This document shows positions 55,114-63,054 of a stretch of 64,000 bases of DNA, one piece after another; positions within the stretch are counted from its first letter, which is position 1, and each line of letters opens with the position of its first letter. Both the position numbers and the translations under genes were made by a program. Origin of the DNA: Dysgonamonadaceae bacterium (GTDB taxonomy: Bacteria > Bacteroidota > Bacteroidia > Bacteroidales > Dysgonomonadaceae); NCBI GenBank assembly GCA_031254645.1, contig JAIRUA010000007.1:421127-485126 (forward strand). Reading direction: 5' to 3'. Under the pieces are notes generated by a model that worked only from the letters and a program-made list of their open reading frames with translations, searched no databases and had not been told where the DNA came from.

Positions 55114-55195
55114 CGTGGTTTTTTCGTAATAGTATTAGATTTAAAAGTTAACAACATTGGCAGGATGTCGGGAGATAACCTGCCAATACCTTTTT
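55114..55195 (+). ncRNA. Predicted small RNA, copy 2 (~82 nt)
   Basis: Promoter TTTG (55079-55082), 20 bp, TTACTTTG (55103-55110, one mismatch to TAnnTTTG). CGTGG start as in copy 1. The end hairpin keeps the same shape with structure-preserving changes (loop GGGA, still GNRA; GACA to GATA, keeping a G-U pair), followed by five T residues. It could instead be a leader attenuator, but the next gene has its own promoter at 55274. Confidence 0.68.
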
Positions 55196-55250
55196 AAGGA
55201 TAGTGATATTATAAAACTGAGATTAAATACTAAAATAACTGCAAGATTTC

Positions 55251-55281
55251 TTTAGAAAATGACATACTTTCCTTATATTTG
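55251..55281 (+). promoter_or_regulatory. Promoter of the lipoprotein/CD225 gene group
   Basis: TTTA (55251-55254, near TTTG), 19-bp spacer, TATATTTG (55274-55281). ATG follows at 55304, 22 bp later. Confidence 0.6.
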
Positions 55282-55303
55282 CAAAATAATATAGCAAGTC
55301 ATT

Positions 55304-55705
55304 ATGCAAAAAACATTCTCTATACTCACTATAATACTCTTTTCGTTCTTGCTCTACCAATGTACATCGAGCGAAAGGGCACTACACAAACGATTGCAAC
55401 AAGAAGCTGCAATGCTCAACGAATCAGCTCCGGTTATGCTGAATGACTTCGTTCGATTTGACGCCGCATCGGTAACACTCGATAACACATTTCAATATCG
55501 ATATACAGTGTTGAATACATCGAATCCCGATTCGCTGGTAGAGAGTTCGTTGCAAAACTTAAAAGAAAGTGCACGAATCGTTTATTCTACCAGTTTTGAA
55601 ATGGCGATTTTCAGAGAAAACAACGTTACGCTCGAATATATTTACAGCGATGAATCCGGACGAGTTATCCGTACCATCGAAATAAATCCCGAAGATTACA
55701 AATAA
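55304..55705 (+). CDS. Small predicted lipoprotein
   Basis: 133 residues. Signal sequence with lipobox (FSFLLYQC, Cys20), so a lipid-anchored periplasmic or outer-membrane protein. The mature part is mixed alpha/beta with ASVTLDNTFQYRYTVLN and a C-terminal strand VTLEYIYSDESGRVIRTIEI. I do not recognise a family. Good promoter 22 bp upstream; followed 14 bp later by a GYF/CD225 gene, so probably a shared operon of envelope proteins. Confidence 0.7.
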   Translation: MQKTFSILTIILFSFLLYQCTSSERALHKRLQQEAAMLNESAPVMLNDFVRFDAASVTLDNTFQYRYTVLNTSNPDSLVESSLQNLKESARIVYSTSFEMAIFRENNVTLEYIYSDESGRVIRTIEINPEDYK

Positions 55706-55719
55706 AAACTTAAAACCCT

Positions 55720-56256
55720 ATGAATCGTTATTTTTACATCGACACAGAAGGAAGGCAAAAAGGTGCTTTCACTCCTGAAGAGCTTAGACAAGAAAATGTT
55801 AGGCGAGAAACATTGGTGTGGGCACAAGATATGTCACAGTGGACACGAGCCGAAGAAATCGGCGAATTGAAATTTCTTTTTTCAGGTATGCCCCAACAGC
55901 CTCCAATACAAAAACAACCGGAAATAGAAACACCTCCCCCACCAATGCCAAAAACTTGGTTGACGGAATCTATTTTGGCAACTATTTTACCATTTATCTT
56001 TTGTTGGAACGTGTTTAGCCTTTTGGGTATTATCGGAATTATCTATGGTTCACAAGTGGAATCACTCTATAGAAGAGGCGAATATGATGCTGCGGCTGCT
56101 TCATCACGCACTGCCGGAACGTGGACAAAAGTAGCTTTGTGGATTGTTTTTGCTTGGATAATCTTAATTATCATAGCGATTGCACTCTTAATTCTGACAT
56201 TAGGTTTTTCAATTGCATCACTTCCAGCCTTAATTGATTGGGCAAACTCACTATAA
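55720..56256 (+). CDS. GYF_2-CD225 (dispanin-like) membrane protein
   Basis: 178 residues. N-terminal GYF_2-type domain (YFYIDTEGRQKGAFTPEELRQENV to VWAQDMSQWTRAEEI, ~1-50), a Pro-rich linker (PPIQKQPEIETPPPPMP), then a CD225-like pair of membrane segments: WLTESILATILPFIFCWNVFSLLGIIGIIY and a second one near 135-165. CD225 proteins in bacteria are of unknown role; the fold is shared with IFITM. The GYF part probably binds proline-rich partners. Followed 19 bp later by a shorter paralogue. Confidence 0.85.
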   Translation: MNRYFYIDTEGRQKGAFTPEELRQENVRRETLVWAQDMSQWTRAEEIGELKFLFSGMPQQPPIQKQPEIETPPPPMPKTWLTESILATILPFIFCWNVFSLLGIIGIIYGSQVESLYRRGEYDAAAASSRTAGTWTKVALWIVFAWIILIIIAIALLILTLGFSIASLPALIDWANSL

Positions 56257-56275
56257 AATAAATTCATTTCAAAAT

Positions 56276-56698
56276 ATGGAAAATCAAGAATATAACAAAT
56301 TTAGTGGAGATTATTCAACTTCACAACCATCGCAACCGTTTACACAACAATATGTTCAAAACGAAACGCCCCTGATGAAACCAAAAAATTGGATGACGGA
56401 AGCTATTTTGGTAACAGTTATTCCTTTTTGCTGCTTGTGCAATCTTTTTTCTCTTTTGGGAATTGTGGCGATTGTGTATGCAGGTAAAGTGAATACACTT
56501 TATTTCGCCGGACAATATGGTGAAGCCGATCGAGCATCAAAAGATGCCAAAATGTGGGTGTTGATTGCATTAATTGCTGTCCTTGTTACATTTATTGGTT
56601 ATATCTTATATATGTCTATCGTTGGTTGGGATACTCTTATAGAGGCGTTCAGAGAAGGATATGAGTCTGTAAGAGACAGTGGCGCTACTCAATACTAA
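56276..56698 (+). CDS. CD225/dispanin family membrane protein
   Basis: 140 residues from ATG 56276 (an upstream in-frame start overlaps the previous gene). Gln/Pro-rich soluble N-terminus (YSTSQPSQPFTQQYVQNE), then WMTEAILVTVIPFCCLCNLFSLLGIVAIVYAG with a double Cys as in CD225 proteins, VNTLYFAGQYGEADRAS loop, and a second membrane segment. Closely similar to the C-terminal half of the preceding gene, so the two arose by duplication. It overlaps the DUF2752 gene by 20 bp. Confidence 0.87.
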   Translation: MENQEYNKFSGDYSTSQPSQPFTQQYVQNETPLMKPKNWMTEAILVTVIPFCCLCNLFSLLGIVAIVYAGKVNTLYFAGQYGEADRASKDAKMWVLIALIAVLVTFIGYILYMSIVGWDTLIEAFREGYESVRDSGATQY

Positions 56699-57077
56699 AA
56701 ATAAATCGGTAAAAATTATCATCTCTGTCATTGTAATTCTTTTACTAATGGCAGGGTTGGTAATTTTTTATGTTTTCGACCCCGAAACACATACATTTTT
56801 CCCTCAATGTATGTTTTTTGTATTCACAGGTTTTGAATGTCCTGGTTGCGGTACGCAGCGCGCTATTCACAGTTTGTTGCATTTAGATTTTCGGAAAGCA
56901 TTTTCATATAACGCATTGATGCCTTTTCTTGTGCCATACATTTTAATGGGTGCATATTTGGCATTTTTGGGTGGAAGAGAGCGTTTCCCGCGTTTAGAGA
57001 ATATTCTTTTTGGGAAGTGGGCAGCTGTGATAGTGGTTTCGTGTATTGTGCTCTATGGGGTTGTACGAAATTTATAA
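56679..57077 (+). CDS. DUF2752 membrane protein
   Basis: 132 residues if GTG 56679 is used; the next in-frame ATG (56748) would cut the first membrane segment. Signature block FTGFECPGCGTQRAIHSLLH near residues 50-69, with the CPxCGxTR-like Cys pair, and three membrane segments. Family function is unknown; it often neighbours CD225/dispanin genes, as here, so the two probably work together in the membrane. Last gene of the four-gene group. Confidence 0.88.
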   Translation: MALLNTKNKSVKIIISVIVILLLMAGLVIFYVFDPETHTFFPQCMFFVFTGFECPGCGTQRAIHSLLHLDFRKAFSYNALMPFLVPYILMGAYLAFLGGRERFPRLENILFGKWAAVIVVSCIVLYGVVRNL

Positions 57078-57175
57078 GAACGCAGATGATACAAATCTTC
57101 GCAAAAAACAATTACATTCATTTGCGCTTTTTACGTCATTTACGTTCCAATTTATTGGGTAACGATGGTAAAAAA

Positions 57176-57250
57176 ACTGACCGACTAAATATTTTTATAC
57201 AACAAGAATAAAACTTGGGGCAATAGCCGCTTATTTTTTAGTCGGTCAGT
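57176..57250. repeat. Inverted repeat between convergent genes
   Basis: ACTGACCGACTAAA (57176-57189) and TTTAGTCGGTCAGT (57237-57250) are exact reverse complements with a 47-nt loop. Probably ends one or both converging transcripts, though the loop is long for a terminator. Confidence 0.6.
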
Positions 57251-57264
57251 AGCAATTATTTGTC

Positions 57265-58344
57265 TTACGATCTTTTTCCTTCCGAAAGCGCAGTAAACTC
57301 ATCCCATTGAGTGTTGAGAAATGAATTGGTTGGTACGCTGGTATATGTAACCAAACGATATGCCAATTTAAGCACATCATTTTTCGGGAAACTAAGTGTC
57401 TCTTCTCTATCGAATACATTGAAAGGCATTGGCGAAATATTTCCGTAGTTGCGTGTAAACCAGATATCCTTATCGAATGGCGCTCGCGTATATGGCGGCG
57501 TCATTATTGCCAAACCTTCTACTAATCCGTCAGTTCGACCGAAACGCTTTCCATACGTAGCCATCCATCGTGCAGGTTTGTCGTGGGTACCGCGTTCTCT
57601 TTGCTCCCCTTCGCTATTAATCATAACTCCTCCGGCATTGACAGTAAGATCATTTGCAAGACGTGCTCCGAAAAGCCCATGATTTGTTCTATTGAAAACG
57701 ACATCATCCGACAGAGCTGTCAATTCAAAGTAGCAGTCAAGCGTGTAGGATTCATCATTAAGAATTGTCAGCACAAAGCGGCGTTTGTCGGCAATGATTG
57801 GCTCCTTTTGAAAAGGTACCCAAAGACAGTCATTGAAAAATTCTACCGATTTTTCGGTACATTCGCCGAGCTCAAGTTTTGTTGATACGATACGATCTCT
57901 GTCTGGATTGTTCTGCCAAAAGTTGTGCATTGATTCCCCGTGACTAACCCTGTCGAGTCCGAAAAATACACTGCGGTGATGTGGATACGGCATTCCCGTT
58001 TCAGTAGTCAGCGATAACCCTGAATTAAGTGCATTAAGCGGGTAAAAATAGGGGTATTTCTGCAATGCTTCGGCACGGTAACAAGTTACAATTTCGTTTT
58101 TCCAGCGAATCCAAATGGCTGAATCTCGCGAATCTCGATGATAAGCTACCAAAGCGGGCGTTCTCATTGCTTCGAAATGCGGTACATCCCGATTAGACAC
58201 ATTTTCCGGCATTGGAAGCTCCGATGGGTGGCGTCCGGCAACAGGGGGCGGATTATCTGCATAGGCATACTTACCAAGTCCTAACGCGCCGGCAGTCAAC
58301 AATGATTTTTTTAAAAAATTACGACGTTCCATTAAATTACTCAT
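57265..58344 (-). CDS. Tat-exported DUF6807 (PmoA-type) protein
   Basis: 359 residues. Twin-arginine signal RRNFLKKSLLTAGALGLG near residues 7-24. The body fits DUF6807: TGMPYPHHRSVFFGLDRVSHGE, the late GRTDGLVEGLAIMTPP and the FTRNYGNISPMPFN segment, with conserved His residues that may bind metal or sugar. The PmoA name is a historical annotation and should not be read as methane oxidation. It is probably a periplasmic glycan-processing protein. First in a minus-strand series of sugar genes (last in transcription order). Confidence 0.82.
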   Translation of the reverse strand: MSNLMERRNFLKKSLLTAGALGLGKYAYADNPPPVAGRHPSELPMPENVSNRDVPHFEAMRTPALVAYHRDSRDSAIWIRWKNEIVTCYRAEALQKYPYFYPLNALNSGLSLTTETGMPYPHHRSVFFGLDRVSHGESMHNFWQNNPDRDRIVSTKLELGECTEKSVEFFNDCLWVPFQKEPIIADKRRFVLTILNDESYTLDCYFELTALSDDVVFNRTNHGLFGARLANDLTVNAGGVMINSEGEQRERGTHDKPARWMATYGKRFGRTDGLVEGLAIMTPPYTRAPFDKDIWFTRNYGNISPMPFNVFDREETLSFPKNDVLKLAYRLVTYTSVPTNSFLNTQWDEFTALSEGKRS

Positions 58345-58419
58345 TTATAATATTATACATTTAGCTATTACAGTCTGTATGTTTTTTTAAGGTAAACACA
58401 CGATCCGTCTTCGCATTAT

Positions 58420-59862
58420 TTACACGATATAAAAATCTTCCCAACCTCTGCGTGGCGGCGGTCCTACAAGGAAAGCATCAGCAATGGGATCGCCGATAAC
58501 ACGTTCTGTTGTGCGATCGAATTTGATTTTACGTCCTAAACGCTGTGCAGCCACGCCAAGACAGAATACTTTGCTCAATGGTCCGGAAATTTCAAACGGA
58601 GAACGAGTTTCTTCCAGTCCTTGACACGCCAGCAGGAAGTTTTGAAAATGTCCTGACTGATTTCTCGGTAACTCCGGCAATCTGCCTGACCTTTCCAACT
58701 CTTTCGCTTTTTCTTCCGGAATAATAGAGAGTATACTTGAGTGTGAGCCACCTCTGAAAGTGAGTTCCCGGCTGTAAATAATCTTACCGGGGCTTAAGCT
58801 GCTTGTCTGCTGAGCAGATGTGCCATCACTTGCAAGAGGAATATCTGTATCCGGGTCATCAGTTGCACCGCTTTCGTATCCTTCCGGTAACGGTGGAAAG
58901 TTATCTCTGCCATCATACCACGTCAGATTTACGGGAGGCATATCGCCACGACGTGGAAATTTGAATTCGATTGTGCTCGAGAACGGGAAAAAATAGTCAT
59001 TATGTCCTACAAGCAACAACGGATTTACCTCTTCGGGCATTCCCAGTTCGAGGAATCGGTGTGCTGTGTCAATAAGGTGCGCACCCCAGTCGCCCAAAGC
59101 GCCCATCCCGAAATCGTACCAGCAACGCCATTGTCCGTTTACGAAATCTTTGTTGTATTCGTGAAACGATTGTGCCGATAACCAAGTGAACCAATCCAAC
59201 GTTTCCGGAACCGGCTCGCCAACCGGAAATCTGTAAATATTCGGATCCCATCCGTGCCAGCGACGACGGCTGTTCATATGCGCTGTAATGGCAGTAACAT
59301 CTTTAATGATACCTGCTTCTTTCCACGCTTTGAATTGGTGGTAATTACCACCCGAATGCCCTTGATTACACATTTGAGTAACCACATTCGGATATTTTTT
59401 AGCAGCTTTCTCCATCAAATCTACTTCGTAAAACGTACGCGCCAATGGTTTTTCCACAAACACGTGCTTACCGAAAGCCATTGCCATCATCGTGGCGGGG
59501 AAGTGAGCGAAGTCGGGTGTACTAATAGATACTGCATCAAATTCACGACTCATTTGGTCAAACATTTGACGGAAATCTTTGAATTGCTTTGTATTTGGAT
59601 ACATAGCCATAACCTCTTGTGTGTGTTCTGCGCCCATATCCACATCACACAAGGCTACTACGTTAACTAGTCCGGTTCTGTCGAAACTTTGAACGACTTG
59701 TCGTCCGCGATTTCCAATTCCGATATGTGCAATGTTTATTTTTTTGTTTGCGCCCACGATGCGATTGTAACTCGCAGCACTTGTTTTTGTCGAGACACCG
59801 CCAATCGTCAATCCGGCAGATGCCAAAGCTGCGTTTCTAAGAAATTCTCTTCTTGTTGTCAT
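58420..59862 (-). CDS. Tat-exported Gfo/Idh/MocA oxidoreductase
   Basis: 480 residues. Twin-arginine signal MTTRREFLRNAALASAGLTI. Rossmann GIGNRGRQVVQSF, the EKP motif (FVEKPLARTFYE), and the WRCWYDFGMGALGDWGAHLIDTAHRF block with the catalytic-type His and Asp. Secreted members carry a tightly bound NAD(P) and act on sugars or polyols outside the cytosol. Together with the DUF1080 gene it suggests a 3-keto-glycoside route (oxidation to a keto sugar, then cleavage). Confidence 0.92.
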   Translation of the reverse strand: MTTRREFLRNAALASAGLTIGGVSTKTSAASYNRIVGANKKINIAHIGIGNRGRQVVQSFDRTGLVNVVALCDVDMGAEHTQEVMAMYPNTKQFKDFRQMFDQMSREFDAVSISTPDFAHFPATMMAMAFGKHVFVEKPLARTFYEVDLMEKAAKKYPNVVTQMCNQGHSGGNYHQFKAWKEAGIIKDVTAITAHMNSRRRWHGWDPNIYRFPVGEPVPETLDWFTWLSAQSFHEYNKDFVNGQWRCWYDFGMGALGDWGAHLIDTAHRFLELGMPEEVNPLLLVGHNDYFFPFSSTIEFKFPRRGDMPPVNLTWYDGRDNFPPLPEGYESGATDDPDTDIPLASDGTSAQQTSSLSPGKIIYSRELTFRGGSHSSILSIIPEEKAKELERSGRLPELPRNQSGHFQNFLLACQGLEETRSPFEISGPLSKVFCLGVAAQRLGRKIKFDRTTERVIGDPIADAFLVGPPPRRGWEDFYIV

Positions 59863-59898
59863 TTTTGTATGTTTTTTATTTACAAATCGTCAATTCAA

Positions 59899-61248
59899 TT
59901 ACGGTAATTCTTTGATTTTTATATTCCTAAACCAAACCTCATCGCCGAGATTTTGTAATAAGATTAGTCCTGTTTCAATATTTCCGAAGTTCTCCCAAAT
60001 GTGATGTTTACTGCCGTCCACTAACGCCTGCCACATATATGTATTGCGTCGGTAATCGAATAGTTTAATACCATTCAGCCAATGTTCTACGTGATCTCCT
60101 TTTACTACAATCATGGCTGTATTAAATTCATTCCAGCGAACAACTTTTCTGTCGGCATGCGGAGCAATCAGGTCGAAAAGCGAGCCTAATGATTGATTGT
60201 CTTGTAAATTGGGGCGTCGTCTGTCGTCCAAAATTTGCCATTCGCAACCGATAGCTGCGCCAGCTTCGTGTTTCTGCGCCGGATCAACAAAATATCTGAT
60301 ACCGCTATTAGCTCCCTGTGTTACTCTAAAATCTGCTCGCAGCATAAAATTTCTGAATGTGCGTGTAGTAACAATATCCCTACCGTCGGTCGATTCATCG
60401 TCATTACTTTCTACTATTTTCAAGGCGCCATCTTCGATTATCCAACCTTGTGTGGGAAATGTATCACAGCTCACACCGCGCCATCCTTCGGTCGTTTCGC
60501 CATCCCAAAGGAGTGTCCAACCCTCCATCGCTTCTCTTTCTGAAATGGTATTTGGGATAGCATTTATCTGTACAATTTCATTGGTTTGAGGTGTTCTAAA
60601 TCTTTCAAGATCTTGTGTCATAATGCGGATATCTCTAAACGATGCGATGCTACCTACCTGATCATCACGATTGATGGTGTGTACTTGCAGGGCAATAAAT
60701 CCGCTAGGTGTCATATCATCAATCAAATCGGCGCAAGGAATACCGTTTACCCACGTACGGATTGAATGACCGATTGCCTCAATTCGACCTCTGTTCCATT
60801 CGTTGCTTTTATATGCTGTTGTTCCTCTTTGATTGAATGTCAACTTGTAAAGCCAACCGCGACGTCCTTCGTCAAAAATTCCGCCTGTCCACGCTCTTTC
60901 CGTAGGGTCGATTTCGAATTGATAACCGTGTACACGTCCGAGGTTGTACTCTGGTATATTGTCGTGACTACGAAACTGCACACCGGAATTTAATCCATCG
61001 CTCACTTTGAATTCAAATTCGAGAATGAAATCGCCGAATTCTCTATCTGTTCTGATAAACGAATTGGGTATACCTCTAATTGCTGTGCCGATAATTGCAC
61101 TGTTTTCGACTGTATATTCTGCTTCTCCGCCTACCCTTGTCCAACCGTCCAGATTACGTCCGTTGAACAAATATTCCCATTTCGGCTCTTGTGCCGATGC
61201 GGAAATTAAAATTGTTACTGCTATAAATGTCAGAAATGATTTTTTCAT
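59899..61248 (-). CDS. Double DUF1080 (3-keto-glycoside hydrolase-type) protein
   Basis: 449 residues. Signal peptide (MKKSFLTFIAVTILISASAQ). Two jelly-roll DUF1080 domains: ~22-210 (YLFNGRNLDGWTRVGG, FGDFILEFEFKVSDGLNSGV) and ~238-447 (LLWDGETTEGWRGVSC, FMLRADFRVTQGANSGIRYF). Both keep the NSG loop. DUF1080 proteins include 3-keto-disaccharide hydrolases that act after a Gfo/Idh dehydrogenase; the gene lies 36 bp from one. Tandem duplication within a gene is common in the family. Confidence 0.92.
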   Translation of the reverse strand: MKKSFLTFIAVTILISASAQEPKWEYLFNGRNLDGWTRVGGEAEYTVENSAIIGTAIRGIPNSFIRTDREFGDFILEFEFKVSDGLNSGVQFRSHDNIPEYNLGRVHGYQFEIDPTERAWTGGIFDEGRRGWLYKLTFNQRGTTAYKSNEWNRGRIEAIGHSIRTWVNGIPCADLIDDMTPSGFIALQVHTINRDDQVGSIASFRDIRIMTQDLERFRTPQTNEIVQINAIPNTISEREAMEGWTLLWDGETTEGWRGVSCDTFPTQGWIIEDGALKIVESNDDESTDGRDIVTTRTFRNFMLRADFRVTQGANSGIRYFVDPAQKHEAGAAIGCEWQILDDRRRPNLQDNQSLGSLFDLIAPHADRKVVRWNEFNTAMIVVKGDHVEHWLNGIKLFDYRRNTYMWQALVDGSKHHIWENFGNIETGLILLQNLGDEVWFRNIKIKELP

Positions 61249-61280
61249 TTTGATTGTTTTATTTTGATGTATTATTAATG

Positions 61281-61527
61281 CGAATCAGTAGTTGAAAACA
61301 GCATGCTCTAGCCTGAAAGGCTTTACATTCATAACCGTAGGTCAGAGCAAAGCGGCGACCTGCGGATAGGCATAACACTTAAATTCTGCCTGAAAGGCAG
61401 TACTTTTATAGTCTTGTACTGCCTTTCAGGCAGAGTCTAGTGGGTACAATTTGCCGTAGGTCGTCGCTTTGCTTTGACCTACGGTTATGAAAATCCGGCT
61501 TTTTAAGCCGTTTCAACTACTGATTCG
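61281..61527. repeat. 247-bp nested-palindrome (MITE-like) element
   Basis: Outer arms CGAATCAGTAGTTGAAA (61281-61297) and its exact complement (61511-61527). The middle arms CATAACCGTAGGTC... and ...GACCTACGGTTATG share a CAAAGC stretch. The inner hairpin is CTGCCTGAAAGGCAGTAC with GTACTGCCTTTCAGGCAG. Same architecture as 44794-45093 but a different sequence. No gene inside. Confidence 0.8.
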
Positions 61528-61531
61528 ATGA

Positions 61532-62998
61532 TTAATTAAATGTAACGTTTGCATTTTCAATAATAAAATCCGCTTGTTCGACAGAAGTTATCCTTTGTCC
61601 TTCTATGACCAAATTTTCAATTTCCACCTCAATCCCTATACCTTCGCCGCGATAGCTGATTTCAGATCTTCTCGGAAAAGCACGATAAAAAGTATTATCC
61701 TTTAATAGTATATTGGTCATTTTGCCCAACTTGCTGTCAGGATTACGTTGATTAGCCCTGAAATGAATTCCTCTCTGCTGTGCATCCGGATAGTTTCGTT
61801 CGAAACGGTTGTTGATGTATCGGATATTGTCGTAGTGCGCTCCGTCGGAAACATAAAGCGCCATACCTCTGTCGCTTTCCAACACGTCGTTATCCTCGAA
61901 GAGAATATTTCTCATATTTACCCCACGCGACTCAGTACCCACTTTTAGCGATGACTTTTTTGTGAGAAAAACGTTACCTCTAACAATTATTCCATCTATA
62001 TCAGCGAGCAAGTTGCCGTTGTTGGTGGTTTTTATAGCTATGTTGTCATCGCTGGCGTAACCAAAGGTATTTTCAATCAGCATATTTTGGGTTGCATCGG
62101 GATTGATACCATCGGTATTACTCAGCTCAATATCATTCAATACTTTGACGTTACGAAATACGACATCTCGACACTTGATGATCTGCGTGTTCCACGAGCC
62201 GGGATTTTTCAACATCACTCCTTCAACCAACAAATCCGTGCTGTTCGCCGCTAAAACAACCCTTATTCGGGCAGCATCTCCAAACTTTTCACGTAGATTA
62301 ACGCCATTACCGTTTATTGCGCCAAACCCCGTAATTTTTACATTGGAAGCGTTGGGAATGAAAATAAAGCAACGGCGAGGTGCGATTAAATCTCCTGTTC
62401 CGATGAAAACATCAGCACAAGCATCATCGGCAAGCAGCATTGCACCTTTGCTGATATGAATGTGTGCATTGGAAGGCAGTACCAACTGACCGCTTTTGTA
62501 AACTCCCGCAGGGAAAAGTAACGTTTGCCCGTTTGCAGCGGTTTGATTTATTGCTTCTTGTATCTGTTCGGTACTATTGATTGAACCATCGTTAGGTACA
62601 CCAAACGTGAGAATATTTGCAATGTTTTCGGTAGGTATTACTTCCGGTTTCTCGGCAAATATAAATATACGTTCGGTTTCGTTGATACGCACCATTATAT
62701 ACTGCGGTTTGTCTATCTTGAAATTGATAGTGTTTCCTTCGCGCGTACTTTGAATATTGCGGCTAAGCGGACTGATTTCGTAAACATCAATCGCCGTGCC
62801 GCTCGTAAGCGACATCTCTGCCGTTTCCGGCATTTCAACAAGTGCATAGAAATAGTGCTTGAAAGGAACAACTTCTACTTCCTTGCCGTTTACTACCAGT
62901 CTGTAACTTCCTTCTTCAGGCGGTGCAGGTAGATTTTTGCACCCTGCTACTGCTGCGATATGGCAGAAAATTGCCAAGTATATTGCTAATTTTTTCAT
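61532..62998 (-). CDS. GH28-like parallel beta-helix lipoprotein
   Basis: 488 residues. Signal with lipobox (AAVAGC, Cys20), so a lipoprotein. The N-terminal ~130 residues are a beta domain, followed by the beta helix starting at ANILTFGVPNDG. GH28-type active-site strands: SNTDGINPDATQNM and YASDDNIAIKT with the three catalytic-type Asp residues. The usual GHG motif is replaced by KVGTESRG. It is likely a pectin- or glycan-active hydrolase at the cell surface, in a gene series for sugar use. Activity is not certain without the His. Confidence 0.85.
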   Translation of the reverse strand: MKKLAIYLAIFCHIAAVAGCKNLPAPPEEGSYRLVVNGKEVEVVPFKHYFYALVEMPETAEMSLTSGTAIDVYEISPLSRNIQSTREGNTINFKIDKPQYIMVRINETERIFIFAEKPEVIPTENIANILTFGVPNDGSINSTEQIQEAINQTAANGQTLLFPAGVYKSGQLVLPSNAHIHISKGAMLLADDACADVFIGTGDLIAPRRCFIFIPNASNVKITGFGAINGNGVNLREKFGDAARIRVVLAANSTDLLVEGVMLKNPGSWNTQIIKCRDVVFRNVKVLNDIELSNTDGINPDATQNMLIENTFGYASDDNIAIKTTNNGNLLADIDGIIVRGNVFLTKKSSLKVGTESRGVNMRNILFEDNDVLESDRGMALYVSDGAHYDNIRYINNRFERNYPDAQQRGIHFRANQRNPDSKLGKMTNILLKDNTFYRAFPRRSEISYRGEGIGIEVEIENLVIEGQRITSVEQADFIIENANVTFN

Positions 62999-63054
62999 TG
63001 TGATAAAGTGTTTAATTAAGTAGAGGCAAGACGAGCTCGCCTCTACTATATGTT

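Larger units (their letters stand above)
54721..55196 (+). repeat. Tandem duplication of a ~160-bp RNA-gene unit
   Basis: Bases 54721-54881 and 55036-55196 align without gaps through the promoter and first 45 transcribed bases. An identical 33-base stretch starts at 54799 and 55114. Spacing between units is 315 bp. No protein-coding gene lies in 54637-55303. Confidence 0.8.

Noticed and set aside
57265..58344. Methane oxidation role from the PmoA family name
   Set aside because: The name is inherited from annotation; the protein is a soluble Tat-exported DUF6807 member in a sugar gene series.
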